This document shows positions 45,082 through 54,279 of a DNA stretch of 64,000 nt, piece after piece. Source of the DNA: Alphaproteobacteria bacterium (lineage in GTDB: Bacteria > Pseudomonadota > Alphaproteobacteria > CACIAM-22H2); contig JAFKFM010000009.1 in assembly GCA_017308135.1 (NCBI GenBank), positions 62,001 through 126,000 on the forward strand, given 5' to 3'. The notes beneath the pieces are model-generated. The model did not search any database. It had not been told where the DNA came from and saw nothing but the letters and a program-made list of their open reading frames with translations. Both the position numbers and the translations under genes were made by a program. How positions within the stretch are numbered: the first letter of the stretch is position 1; each line of letters begins with the position of its first letter.

Positions 45082-46109
45082 AGCGCGGGCCCCTTATAGG
45101 GTGTCGCGACGACGATGCAGCAATTGCCCGGACGCACGCGACCGGGCTGGCGCAAGCCGTAGACGATCCCGTCCGACGCGTAGTTCAACGTCACCGGTGC
45201 GCGGCCCGGATCCCAGGTGCAATGGATGCGGCCGGCGGGTTGCCCCGCGCTGACCTTGGTCCCGTGCGCGTGGAACGGCTCGAACACACCTTCGGCCGAC
45301 GCGAAGACATAGGCCGCCGCCCCCGGCAATTCGAGGATCATTCGATCGGCGCGCGGCGGCGGCGCCTTGGGCGCTTCAATGACGCCCAGATGCGCCAGCA
45401 CGTTGCGCACGCCGCGCCGGCAGATCGCCAGCGCGTCGATCGAAACGCGTCCGCCGCCGGCCATCTCTGTGCCCATGGTCACGAGTCCCGCGCGGCACGC
45501 CGCGGCGGTGGCCGTGCGCGGATCGCCGAGATTGGCGATGACGACCGTCAGCGGCGCGTCGAACGCCAGCGCAGCGGCTGCGTTGCGCTTGGCGAGCGCA
45601 TGATCCGCCGAGGGCTCGATGATTGCGCTGGGCACGATATCCAGCGACGAACCGCCGGAGTGCAAATCGAGAAACGCGTCGCCCAGCGGCAAAATATGAT
45701 CGGCGACATAGGCCGAGATTTGCTGCGTGATCGACCCGGTCGGATCGCCGGGAAAGGTACGGTTGAAGTTGAGATCGTCCACGGGCGACACGCGCCGCGC
45801 GGCGACGACAGCGTGCACGTTGTTCGCCGGCATCAGGATCAGCCGGCCTTGGATCTCGCCGGGATCGAGATCGCGAATCAACTCGCCGATCGTGATCGGT
45901 CCTTCGTGCTCGTCGCCATGGTTGCCGCCTTCGAGGATGACCGTCGGCCCCGTACCGTTCGCGATCACCGCCAAGGGAACTTGCGTCACGCCCCACGCAT
46001 CGTCATGCGGCGAATGCGGGATCATCACGAAGCCGATCTGCTTGCCGTTACGGCCGAGATCGACGTTCGTGAAGGCGGTAGAGGGACGGGCTGCGACGGG
46101 GATACCCAT
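45078..46109 (-). CDS. doeB: succinylglutamate desuccinylase/aspartoacylase-family deacylase (DoeB/EutE-like)
   Basis: A 343-residue Zn hydrolase. Metal ligands lie in LEGGNHGDEHEGP (His, Glu) and FLDLHSGG (His); the C-terminal beta domain starts near MILELPGAAAYVFA. In ectoine degradation DoeB removes acetate from N-alpha-acetyl-diaminobutyrate. Together with the DoeA-like and EutB-like genes and an amino-acid transporter, the context suits ectoine or a similar acylated diamino acid. It overlaps the EutB-like start by 4 bp. Confidence 0.8.
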   Translation of the reverse strand: MGIPVAARPSTAFTNVDLGRNGKQIGFVMIPHSPHDDAWGVTQVPLAVIANGTGPTVILEGGNHGDEHEGPITIGELIRDLDPGEIQGRLILMPANNVHAVVAARRVSPVDDLNFNRTFPGDPTGSITQQISAYVADHILPLGDAFLDLHSGGSSLDIVPSAIIEPSADHALAKRNAAAALAFDAPLTVVIANLGDPRTATAAACRAGLVTMGTEMAGGGRVSIDALAICRRGVRNVLAHLGVIEAPKAPPPRADRMILELPGAAAYVFASAEGVFEPFHAHGTKVSAGQPAGRIHCTWDPGRAPVTLNYASDGIVYGLRQPGRVRPGNCCIVVATPYKGPAL

Positions 46110-46181
46110 ATTCGACGTCTTTCCGGGCGGCGGCTGGATTGCGCGTCGTTGCGCATAGGAGAGAAATTCGGAAGGAATGCG

Positions 46182-46208
46182 GGGAGCCGGCGATAGCCGC
46201 CGGCTCCC
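46182..46208 (-). promoter_or_regulatory. intercistronic stem-loop after the second binding-protein gene
   Basis: Perfect 10-bp arms (GGGAGCCGGC at 46182-46191 and GCCGGCTCCC at 46199-46208) with a 7-nt loop lie 12 bp after the binding-protein stop and about 70 bp before the DoeB-like start. No T-run follows. A retained upstream stem-loop of this kind usually protects or attenuates the operon mRNA. Confidence 0.72.
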
Positions 46209-46220
46209 GCGTCGTTTGCG

Positions 46221-47015
46221 TTATAGGCTCGGCAGCGGATCCATCGCGATTCCGAGATACTTCCGATGCAGGCGATCGAGTTCTTCGTTCATCGTGTTGA
46301 ACAGGATGAAGCCGTCGAGCCAACGCGCGAGGTTCAACTCGCCCATGCGCACGCCCATGTGGGCCGGGCTGCGGCGAATAACGAACTTGCGCTCGAACTC
46401 CTTGTTCGGGTTCTGCTTGGCCAGCGCGTTGGCGACGATGCTGTTGGTCGCAAGCAGATCGGCTTGGCCGGAGATGTAGGCGGCGGCGGCCGTCGCGTCG
46501 TCTTCGGTGCGCATGATCGTCGCGCGCGCGTTCATGGCGGTCAGCGCCGTTTCCTGCGTCGTGCCCTTGGCGGCGGCGACGCGCGCCGAGCCGAGTTGAG
46601 CGGCCGACGTCACGGGCGACGCCTTGGGCCCGTAGACCGCGAGATCGGTGTTGGCGTAGGGCGCCGTGAAAGTGATCTGCTTGGCGCGCTCGGGCGTCAG
46701 GCCCATCACCGAAATCACGATATCGACCTTGTCGGTCAGCAGGAACGGAATACGGTTGGCGCCGGTGATCTGCTGAAGCTCGACCTTCACGCCAAGCGCT
46801 TTGCCGACCATTTCGGCGAGTTCGACGTCGAACCCGATCGGGTTGCGGTTGGCGTCCTGCGAGCCGAACGGCGGCACGTCGAGCGGCACGCCGATGCGCA
46901 CCACGCCCTTCGAGATGATGTCCGCAAGCCTGTCCGCGCGCGCCTCGCTAACGCCGATAAGGCCCGCCGCGAATACGGCCAACGCCGTGAATGCTGCTTT
47001 CGCCAGTTTGCGCAT
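46221..47015 (-). CDS. polar amino-acid-type ABC transporter substrate-binding protein (2)
   Basis: A 264-residue family-3 binding protein with a signal peptide ending near GVSEARAD. It matches the protein at 41284-42081 segment by segment: RLADIISKGVVRI, GFDVELAEMVGKALGVKVEL, ANTDLAVYGPKASPV. It is first in the operon, behind an AGGGG ribosome-binding site. The divergence between the two binding proteins suggests different ligand preferences feeding the same permease. Confidence 0.9.
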   Translation of the reverse strand: MRKLAKAAFTALAVFAAGLIGVSEARADRLADIISKGVVRIGVPLDVPPFGSQDANRNPIGFDVELAEMVGKALGVKVELQQITGANRIPFLLTDKVDIVISVMGLTPERAKQITFTAPYANTDLAVYGPKASPVTSAAQLGSARVAAAKGTTQETALTAMNARATIMRTEDDATAAAAYISGQADLLATNSIVANALAKQNPNKEFERKFVIRRSPAHMGVRMGELNLARWLDGFILFNTMNEELDRLHRKYLGIAMDPLPSL

Positions 47016-47190
47016 CGCCCCTGCCCCCTGTCGGTTACGCGTGCCGTTTCGGCATCGCTTTTTGTTGCGGTCGATGTTTTGCGCATACAGGCCGCTTGCG
47101 TTATCTCCTGTCCGCGAGCATCGAACCGACATCAGACTATGGCCGGTTCAAATATGAAGTCAAGATGCATATGTAAACCAACGATCGGTG

Positions 47191-47976
47191 ATGGGGATGC
47201 GTAAGTCAGGATCGAAAAGCGGCGACACCCGGAACGCCTACTCGGCGCCCGCACTCGAAAAAGGGCTGGAAATCCTCGAATTGCTCGCCTCGATCGGCAA
47301 GCCGATCTCGACGCGCGAGATCGCGGAGAAGCTCGGCCGATCGAAGGGGGAAATCTTCCGCATGGTGTTCGTGCTCGTCGAACATGGCTATCTGCGCCGC
47401 GATGCGGCAAGCGACGAACTAACGTTGACCGACCGGCTGTTCGAAATCGGTATCCGCACGCCGCGCCCGCGCGAATTGGTCGAGATCGCGGTGCCGGCGA
47501 TGGAGCGCTTGAGCGACGCTTGCGGACAATCGGCGCATCTCGTTGTGCTCGCGAAGGGCGAGACGGTCGTCATCGCGACTACGGCGGGCCGGGCGGAGAT
47601 TGTATTCTCGCTGCGCTTAGGCTATCGCCGCCCGTCGGTCGAAGCGACATCCGGCCGTTTGATTATCGCCTTCCAGGATCCTGCACGGCGCGCACAGATG
47701 ATTGCGGAAGGCTTGGCGGTCGCGCAATCCACGCCGAACCCGCGCAAGCTCAACGAGCAGCTCGATGAACTCGCCAAGCAGGGTTACTTGATCGCCGAAA
47801 GCCGTGACGTTGTCGGCATCACCGATATCGGCGCGCCGATCCTCGATCGGAACCACCATGCGATCGCGAGCATCGTCGTGCCGTATCTCAACCGGCACGA
47901 GGAAACGCCCAAACACGCCGCAGTCGCAAAGCTGGTGCGCGAGACCTGCCGCGATATCAGCAAGGGGATTCGCTAG
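47191..47976 (+). CDS. IclR-family transcriptional regulator
   Basis: A 261-residue protein. The N-terminal winged helix is APALEKGLEILELLASIGKP then STREIAEKLGRSKGEIFRM; the C-terminal GAF-like effector domain contains GQSAHLVVLAKGETVVIA. It should regulate the divergent operon beginning with binding protein 2. The 175-bp gap between them holds an inverted repeat GAACCG (47123-47128)/CGGTTC (47144-47149). The start is preceded by an in-frame GTG at 47188. The stop lies 2 bp before the fourth tRNA-fragment repeat. Confidence 0.88.
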   Translation: MGMRKSGSKSGDTRNAYSAPALEKGLEILELLASIGKPISTREIAEKLGRSKGEIFRMVFVLVEHGYLRRDAASDELTLTDRLFEIGIRTPRPRELVEIAVPAMERLSDACGQSAHLVVLAKGETVVIATTAGRAEIVFSLRLGYRRPSVEATSGRLIIAFQDPARRAQMIAEGLAVAQSTPNPRKLNEQLDELAKQGYLIAESRDVVGITDIGAPILDRNHHAIASIVVPYLNRHEETPKHAAVAKLVRETCRDISKGIR

Positions 47977-47978
47977 AT

Positions 47979-48105
47979 GGTCCGGATGGCGGGCGCTACA
48001 CGGATTGAACCTGTGACCCCTACCTTGTCATCTTGCGCAAAGATCTCGTGAAATCAGTTTTTGGAGATAGGCTCTCCTGCAGCTCAGGCTTCGAACTGCG
48101 GGAAA
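47979..48105 (-). repeat. tRNA-Val(GAC) 3'-half attachment-site repeat, copy 4
   Basis: Same element and orientation. Minus strand 48031-47987 reads ATGACAA, GGTAG, GGGTC, ACAGG, TTCAATC, CGTGT, AGCGCCC, GCCA. The GAC triplet in the anticodon position is kept as in copies 1 and 2. The tail has the left arm changed to TCCTGCAG with CTGCGGGAA opposite. The 136 bp that follow (48106-48241) show no gene or clear signal. It starts 2 bp after the IclR stop and separates the ectoine-like and CoA cassettes. Confidence 0.78.
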
Positions 48106-48241
48106 CTCTCGCAAACACATAGATTCTGCCTATCAACCGACCGACAAATTTCCATCCAATGCGGTTGAGCTTTTGATTGTCTTATCGAATGATCGAAGCA
48201 TCGCTGCGACGATGTATCACCGAATGCAAGCCGTACTGTGG

Positions 48242-49372
48242 CTATAGGCGCGCACGGCGTATATAGGCTTGGCCTTCCATTAGACGACGGGCGGTACGCG
48301 AGAACAACACCTCATCAACTTTCCACCCATCCGCCGCGGGAGACACGTTGGCGACAATCGGTAGCGTCCCGCTAGGATGTCCGATGCGCACTTGGTTGCC
48401 TTGGCGTTCCTTGCGAGCGACTTCGTTCACGACCGTGCCGGGAATCTGCGCCGCAACGGCCAAACAAGTCGCACCTGTCCCGGCATACGCCTTGTGCATT
48501 GTGCGATCTACATATAGGCGTGCGGTCACGTCCATTGAATCGGCAGGCACCGGTTCGGGATGTAGAAAGTTCTCATACTCTTGCGGCCCCCCCACAACGA
48601 CTTGGAACGGCAAGAGATAGCTCGGCGCGTTGATTCCGCACCGCGCATACGCCTTGCCGCGAAGCTCCTCGAGCGCATCGAGAAGTTTCACCGGCACAGT
48701 GTTTGGGCGCTCCGCGCCCGTCATACCCATCGACTCACCCGCCACAAATACGCACATATTGGCGACGTCGACGATCGAGACGTCGACGCTTTTGCCGATC
48801 GTCTCGAGTTCGATCCGATCCTTGACGTTCCCAGTGGGCAGCAACCGGCCGGATGCGGCCCCCGCAGTGGCCGAAAAGTCCATGGCGATCTCCGCGCCCG
48901 TCCCGGGCACACCATCAATGGCGAAGTCACCTTCGACCTGCGGACGGCCGCCCTTGGTCGGGATCTTCATTCGCAGGATCTTACCGGTGTTCGTGTTATG
49001 CACGCGCACGATCGTCATCTCGCCTTGCGGCTTCACATAACCTTCTTCGATCGCGTAAACGCCCGCAGCGGACGAGATGTTTCCGCAATTGATGTCGTAA
49101 CTGACGATCGGGCTTTCAACAGCGACCTGAACGAAGTTGTAGTCGATATCGGCATCCGGTCGCGTTGGCGGCCCCATGATGGCACATTTGCTGGTGAGAT
49201 AATCCGAACCGCCGAGACCGTCGATCTGCCGCTTATCTGGGCTGCCAAAAATCGCCAGCAGAAAACGTGAAAGTGCCGCCTCGTCCTTCGGAACATCGCG
49301 CGCATCGAGAAACACGGCCTTGCTGGAGCCGCCGCGCATCAGAACGGTTTTAACTTTGATTTGCTCTTCCAT
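48242..49372 (-). CDS. PrpF-family aconitate/itaconate-type isomerase
   Basis: A 376-residue protein. VKTVLMRGGSSKAVFL at the N-terminus, DGLGGSDYLTSKCAIM near residue 50, and the diagnostic INCGNISSAAGVYAIEEG near residue 93 identify the PrpF/AcnD-accessory family of cofactor-free diaminopimelate-epimerase-fold isomerases. The central Cys in NCGN is the catalytic residue. It shifts the double bond of an unsaturated di- or tricarboxylate (methylaconitate, oxalomesaconate, methylitaconate). Last gene of the minus-strand CoA operon. Confidence 0.88.
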   Translation of the reverse strand: MEEQIKVKTVLMRGGSSKAVFLDARDVPKDEAALSRFLLAIFGSPDKRQIDGLGGSDYLTSKCAIMGPPTRPDADIDYNFVQVAVESPIVSYDINCGNISSAAGVYAIEEGYVKPQGEMTIVRVHNTNTGKILRMKIPTKGGRPQVEGDFAIDGVPGTGAEIAMDFSATAGAASGRLLPTGNVKDRIELETIGKSVDVSIVDVANMCVFVAGESMGMTGAERPNTVPVKLLDALEELRGKAYARCGINAPSYLLPFQVVVGGPQEYENFLHPEPVPADSMDVTARLYVDRTMHKAYAGTGATCLAVAAQIPGTVVNEVARKERQGNQVRIGHPSGTLPIVANVSPAADGWKVDEVLFSRTARRLMEGQAYIRRARL

Positions 49373-49388
49373 ATCTTCCTCGCTCCCC

Positions 49389-50555
49389 TCAGGCGTGACG
49401 CGGCTGACGATAGCCAAGCTCCCATTCGCCGATGATCTGCTGATGTATCTCGTTGGCGCCGTCATAGATCTGCATGATCTTCGCATCGCGGAAAAACCGC
49501 CCGACTTTGTATTCTTCTGCGACGCCGTAGGCGCCGTGTATCTGATATGCGTCGGTCGCAGCGCGCATGAGCGAGTCCGTCGCGTAGAGTTTTGCGATCG
49601 AGGCGGCCTCTTGAACGCGCGTTTCGCCGCGATCGAGTAGCCAAGCGAGTTTGCGCGTAAGCAGCGTTGAAGCTTCCAGCGCGACTTTCATCGCAGCGAT
49701 CTTGCCTTGAATGAGTTCGAAACGGCCAATTGGTTGACCAAAGACTTCGCGCGTTTTTGCGTACTCCACCGCGGCATCAAGGCACGCGCGCAACTGGCCG
49801 TTGGCGCGCGCCGAACACGCCAGCCGACCAATCTCCGTTCCGCACATCAGCGCCTTGTATCCTTCGCCTTCAGGCAGAATTCGGTTTGCGGCCGGCACGC
49901 GGACGCCATCGAAGAATATCTGCCCCGTCTCCTGCGAGCGTGCGCCGTGCTTATTCTTGATCGGCTGCACGGTGATACCGGGCAGAGATCTGTCGACGAC
50001 GAAACAAGTCACGCCGCGCATGCCCTTGGATTTGTCGATCGTCCCGTAGGTCAGGAAGAAATCCGCATGGCGCGCGTTGCTGATCCATATCTTCGTGCCG
50101 TCGAGAATGTAATGATCGCCGTCGCGACGCGCGGTCGTTTCCATTCGGCGCACGATGTCGGTACCCGAATGGGGCTCTGTCACGCCGGTCGCTCCGACGA
50201 TCTCGCCCGCACAAAGCGGACGCAGATAGCGTTCTTTCAGCGCTGCACTTCCGTAAAGCAATATCGGCCGCCCCAGCGAGCAGCTCGGCCACCCCGCATA
50301 GACGGCGGTCGTCACGTCGACATAGGCCAATTCCTCAAGAAGCAGCGACAAAGTCACGTGATCGAGACCTGTTCCGCCGAACTCTTCCGGAATCGTGCCG
50401 CCGATCAAACCGAGTGCCCCCATCTTGCGCACGATTTCGCGGTCGAAAGTTTCCTCGCGCTCGAAGCGTTCGACGTGCGGCGCAACTTCCGCGGCGACGA
50501 ATTTTCGCGCAACGTCGACGATGCTTTGCTGTTCCTCGGATATCAAAAAGTCCAT
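49389..50555 (-). CDS. acyl-CoA dehydrogenase, Asp in place of the catalytic Glu
   Basis: A 388-residue flavoenzyme with the normal three-domain fold: GATGVTEPHSGTD and IWISNARHADFF for FAD, YQIHGAYGVAEEYKVGRFFRD at the C-terminal helix pair (in two parts). The usual IYEGT motif is IYDGANEIH, so the canonical base is Asp365. A substitution of this kind is known in dehydrogenases acting on cyclic or dicarboxylic acyl-CoA. It is 16 bp upstream of prpF. It probably makes an alpha,beta-unsaturated acyl-CoA from the CoA ester formed by the neighbouring transferases. Confidence 0.88.
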   Translation of the reverse strand: MDFLISEEQQSIVDVARKFVAAEVAPHVERFEREETFDREIVRKMGALGLIGGTIPEEFGGTGLDHVTLSLLLEELAYVDVTTAVYAGWPSCSLGRPILLYGSAALKERYLRPLCAGEIVGATGVTEPHSGTDIVRRMETTARRDGDHYILDGTKIWISNARHADFFLTYGTIDKSKGMRGVTCFVVDRSLPGITVQPIKNKHGARSQETGQIFFDGVRVPAANRILPEGEGYKALMCGTEIGRLACSARANGQLRACLDAAVEYAKTREVFGQPIGRFELIQGKIAAMKVALEASTLLTRKLAWLLDRGETRVQEAASIAKLYATDSLMRAATDAYQIHGAYGVAEEYKVGRFFRDAKIMQIYDGANEIHQQIIGEWELGYRQPRHA

Positions 50556-50559
50556 CGCT

Positions 50560-51948
50560 TTATGCCCTTCCCGGAGCGGCGACATCGACGCGTTGGATCC
50601 AACGCCCTATGTCGCCCACCGACTCCCAGTTCCACAAATCGTCCAAAGCCGGCTTAGCCGCAGCGCCCCAAATTGGCTCGGCCAATGCCAGAAACTTTGC
50701 CGACAACTCCGCGTCACTCATCGGATTCGCGGGGTTGCCCTTAGCCGTCGTCACGGTTCGCGCAAAATCGCGTCCGTCGGCTAGATGCACGCGGATCTCG
50801 GCCTGCTGCTCGCCGACCGCAGGATCGATTGACAGATCGATTCGCGACAAAAAGTGAGCGACGTCGAGGCGAGCTACGTTCTCGGCGTCAAACAGCTCTG
50901 GCGTTGCACGTCCTTCGAGAAGCCCCAAAGCGCAGCAAAAAGCGGCGCTGAACTTTCCCTGTAGCCCGTCGATCGGGTGAGTATAACCAGCGACATGGGG
51001 GACAAGAGGATTCACCCTTGCGCCGATATGCGTTACGTCCTGCCATCCAGCACCCGCCGCCGCAAGCTCGGCGCGTAACTCGGCAGCAGCATCGATGATC
51101 GGATGGGTGATCATGCAAGACGCATGCGGCTTGAAAGCGTTGCGCAGCACGGCATAGGGCTTTCCCCATTCGTCACGTGCGTACGACCAATCCTGGACTG
51201 GCTCTGCAATCGTCGGCCGGCCGATACCCGGGTCGGAATCCAGTATTCCTAGTGGACCGTTGAAATCTTGCGCCGCAAGCAACGCGGCAGTCACGCCGTC
51301 CGCTGCAGCGCGGCCGAGCTGCAGCGGCTTCGACATCGTTCCGAACGCCGCAATCAGACCGGAGGCGGCCGTGCCGCATATCGCCGCCGCATGCGTCAAG
51401 CGGTCCGACGTAAGACCCAACGCCAATCCCGCAGATATGGCGGAACCGAAATGCCCAACGACACCGGATACGTGCCAACCCTGTTTGGTCAGCTTACGGC
51501 CGAGATAATGGCCAATTCGGTCCTCGGCCTCGTAACCAGCGACAAAGGCGAGCATCGCCGTATTGGCGTCGATCATTCGGTGCCGGGATAACGCAAATAT
51601 GGCTGGCCAAATCGTCGAACTGACATGGATCAGATTGACGAAATCCGTATCATCGTAGTCAAGCGCATGGCTTGATGTGCCCATCACAAGCGCGGCGTGG
51701 TAGCTAGTCAATGAGACTTCAGGCAGACCAAGCGCGCGGCTGCTCCCGCCTTCGCCATCAATCGCTTCCATCAGGCGAACAACCGGCGCTTCGCGCGTCC
51801 CGGCCAATGCGAGACCGACCCAATCGACCAAGCAACGCTTACCGGCGTGATAAACGTCTTCGCGTATGCCTTTCTTCAACGTCCCCGCGGCGAGCGATAC
51901 GATGTCCTGGAGCGCCGCCGTTTCGCCCCGACCAACGACGCCACTCAT
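50560..51948 (-). CDS. MmgE/PrpD-family dehydratase
   Basis: A 462-residue protein of the 2-methylcitrate dehydratase/iminodisuccinate epimerase family. The N-terminal RCLVDWVGLALAGTREAP, SSHALDYDDTDF with the conserved Asp/His cluster, HVSGVVGHFGSAISAGLALG and AFKPHASCMITHPIIDA are family signatures. Members dehydrate a 2-hydroxy tricarboxylate. It lies between the acyl-CoA dehydrogenase (4 bp) and the first CoA-transferase (4-bp overlap), so the substrate is probably a tricarboxylic or dicarboxylic intermediate of the same route. Confidence 0.88.
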   Translation of the reverse strand: MSGVVGRGETAALQDIVSLAAGTLKKGIREDVYHAGKRCLVDWVGLALAGTREAPVVRLMEAIDGEGGSSRALGLPEVSLTSYHAALVMGTSSHALDYDDTDFVNLIHVSSTIWPAIFALSRHRMIDANTAMLAFVAGYEAEDRIGHYLGRKLTKQGWHVSGVVGHFGSAISAGLALGLTSDRLTHAAAICGTAASGLIAAFGTMSKPLQLGRAAADGVTAALLAAQDFNGPLGILDSDPGIGRPTIAEPVQDWSYARDEWGKPYAVLRNAFKPHASCMITHPIIDAAAELRAELAAAGAGWQDVTHIGARVNPLVPHVAGYTHPIDGLQGKFSAAFCCALGLLEGRATPELFDAENVARLDVAHFLSRIDLSIDPAVGEQQAEIRVHLADGRDFARTVTTAKGNPANPMSDAELSAKFLALAEPIWGAAAKPALDDLWNWESVGDIGRWIQRVDVAAPGRA

Positions 51949-53114
51949 GCGACAACCTTACGCGCGCGCAGCGCAGGGAGTTCATCCGACCTGCCGATCA
52001 AGTCACCGAGGACCGCGTCATTGTCAGCACCCAACTCCGGCGCCGGCCAGCGAATTCCGTCGCCCGGACCGTCACGGCGCGGAACCGGCGAGCCGATCAA
52101 TGGAATCGTTCCATAGGCAGCATGCGTGACGTTGCGTAGCAAGTTGCGATGCTTCACGATCTCAAGGTCAACGACCTTCGACAGATCGAGGATCGGCGAT
52201 GCCGGTACCGCGACGGCCTGAAGCTCTACTGCGGCAGCCATCGCGCTGCGCGGTGCGGCCCACTCGCGAAGCGCGCCGCCGATACGCGAGGATTGCGCTT
52301 TACGGACTTCCCGAGACCATGTTTCCGGCAAGCCGATTTTTATCGCAAGCGCACGCCACTGGGCGTCGCGCTCGACCGCCACGAAGATGGACCCGTCCGT
52401 GCAATCAAACGAGCCGAATGGAGACTCGGTCGGGTGATCATTGCCGATTGCGTTCAATGGCGAACCATCGGCGTCGCCGGAATGGGGCCACAACGGGAGC
52501 AACGACCACGCTCCCATGTCAAACAATGAGACATCGACAAGCGCGCTTTCGCCCCTCTTGCGGCTTTGAAGCGCCGCCGCAAGAGCAAACGCGCCCGCCG
52601 TCGCCGTCATGAGATCGCAAACGGAAGGACCGCCCTTCAATGGCGTCGTATCAGGCATTCCCGTCAAGCGCATGATTCCCGAGATCGCTTGCGTGACTGT
52701 GTCGAATGCCTTCTTGTCGCGCAGCGGCCCGTTCCCACCGAATCCCTTTGCCGAGCAATAGATAATCGACGGATTAACCGCGCGACATTGCTCGTAGCCG
52801 ATCCCCCAACGGTCCATCGTTCCGATTGCGAAATTCTCGATCACGGCATCGCTTTGCTTGACGAGATCGAGAAACATCGCCCGACCTTCGGCGGTTTGCA
52901 CCGCCAGCGTCACACTTCGTTTGTTGTAGTTATTGACGTGATAGAGGTATCCCGTCCCCCCGAAGCGAAGCCCAAGATTGCGCGCGTTCTCGCCGTCAAG
53001 CGGCTCGACTTTGATCACATCGGCACCGAGGTCGGCCAAGAAACGCGCCGCGTAGGGACCGGCAGTACTGATCCCAAGATCGAGAATACGGATACCTTCA
53101 AACGGCAGCGACAT
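51945..53114 (-). CDS. class III CoA-transferase (1), catalytic Asp present
   Basis: A 389-residue CaiB/BaiF-family protein. GIRILDLGISTAGPYAARFL, DVIKVEPLDGENAR and the catalytic Asp167 in GGPSVCDLMTATAG are intact, with ALVDVSLFDMGAW afterwards. Class III enzymes move CoA between carboxylic acids through an aspartyl-CoA intermediate. The start MSLPFEGI at 53114 overlaps the stop of transferase 2 by 17 bp. It is likely to activate the substrate imported by the TRAP system. Confidence 0.88.
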   Translation of the reverse strand: MSLPFEGIRILDLGISTAGPYAARFLADLGADVIKVEPLDGENARNLGLRFGGTGYLYHVNNYNKRSVTLAVQTAEGRAMFLDLVKQSDAVIENFAIGTMDRWGIGYEQCRAVNPSIIYCSAKGFGGNGPLRDKKAFDTVTQAISGIMRLTGMPDTTPLKGGPSVCDLMTATAGAFALAAALQSRKRGESALVDVSLFDMGAWSLLPLWPHSGDADGSPLNAIGNDHPTESPFGSFDCTDGSIFVAVERDAQWRALAIKIGLPETWSREVRKAQSSRIGGALREWAAPRSAMAAAVELQAVAVPASPILDLSKVVDLEIVKHRNLLRNVTHAAYGTIPLIGSPVPRRDGPGDGIRWPAPELGADNDAVLGDLIGRSDELPALRARKVVA

Positions 53115-54279
53115 AACACTCGTCCCGTTCGCGCAATATCCCCTCGGCAAGCCATTGCGCGTATTGCGCCGCCGGTACGCCCAAGCGGCCGCGCATCACA
53201 GCACGCGTTCCGTCGCCTAGATCGGCGGCTCCAGCGTGCACCGGCAGTGGTGTTCCATCACGAAAGAAGATACCGCCCGCGATACGACGACCCTCTGTGT
53301 TACGCAGCAGGGCCCGCGCGGCGAACTGAGGATGGTCGAGAACCGTTTCAAGCGGGAAAATCTGTCCGCATGGAATGCCGGCGACGTCGAACGCCGCCTC
53401 GACTTCCGCGATCGACCGCACGCGAGTCCACGATTCGATCTCGCGCTCGAGCGCGTCGACATTGCGTACCCGATCGCCTTGCGATGCATAGGCCGGGTCG
53501 GCCACAAGATCGGGGCGAGCGATCGTTTCACATAGGCGCAGCCATGTCGGTGTATTGCCCGCACAGATGATCACCCAGCCATCGCGGCATGCGAACGAGT
53601 TCCAGGGCGCCGCCATCGTATGACGATTCCCAATTCCCGAGGGCGGCTTCCCGTCGATAAAGAATGCAGGAATCGCTGATGTCTGAAAAGCAAGCGCGGT
53701 GTCGAACATGCACGCGTCAAGTAGTGCGCCGGGCATGCCACGGCGCTTCGCCGTCGCGTCTGCCAGAATTGCGGCGGCGGCAAGATTCGCTGTCGCGTGC
53801 GTCAGCATTGCTCCTGCGATTCTTACAGGTTTGCCGCCGATATGCCCGGTGATCGATACGATTCCGGAGACGGCTTGGACGATTTCCTCGCCGCCGCGCC
53901 AGTCCGCCATTGGTCCGTCGAGCCCGAATGCCGAGACCACGCAAGTTGTGAGTTTCTCCCGCCGCATTACCTCTTCGGCATCCAGACTTCGATAAGCGTC
54001 GCGATCGACGACTAGTACTTCGGCCGTGTCTAGCAGCACGTCCAACACGCATCGTCCGCGCGAGATATCGAGAACGACCGAATCTTTCGAGCCACAGAGG
54101 AGATCCCATAGATTCAACCGCGCGCGAGCCGACGCCAGTTCACGCATCGGATCGCCTTGCGGCGGCTCTATCTTGACGACGTGATAGCCAACATCGGCAA
54201 GCAGCTTCCCCGCAACCGTCGCAGGTCCGAAGCCGGAGGCGATCTCGATCGCAAGTGGTCGAATCGGGCGATCAACCAT
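53098..54279 (-). CDS. class III CoA-transferase homologue (2), catalytic Asp missing
   Basis: A 393-residue CaiB/BaiF homologue. The fold is clear (IEIASGFGPATVAGKLLADV, HVVKIEPPQGDPM, ALLDACMFDTALAFQ), but where active members have Asp before the small-residue helix this protein has GAMLTHATANLA, Thr160-His161, with no acidic residue nearby. It may be a non-catalytic partner subunit or have a different chemistry. It overlaps transferase 3 by 8 bp and transferase 1 by 17 bp, so all three are made together. Confidence 0.82.
   Translation of the reverse strand: MVDRPIRPLAIEIASGFGPATVAGKLLADVGYHVVKIEPPQGDPMRELASARARLNLWDLLCGSKDSVVLDISRGRCVLDVLLDTAEVLVVDRDAYRSLDAEEVMRREKLTTCVVSAFGLDGPMADWRGGEEIVQAVSGIVSITGHIGGKPVRIAGAMLTHATANLAAAAILADATAKRRGMPGALLDACMFDTALAFQTSAIPAFFIDGKPPSGIGNRHTMAAPWNSFACRDGWVIICAGNTPTWLRLCETIARPDLVADPAYASQGDRVRNVDALEREIESWTRVRSIAEVEAAFDVAGIPCGQIFPLETVLDHPQFAARALLRNTEGRRIAGGIFFRDGTPLPVHAGAADLGDGTRAVMRGRLGVPAAQYAQWLAEGILRERDECYVAAV

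Noticed and set aside
48106..48241. Possible small RNA or promoter in the gap after repeat copy 4
   Set aside because: No clear hairpin with T-run, no promoter pair with good spacing, and both flanking genes point away from or end toward it.
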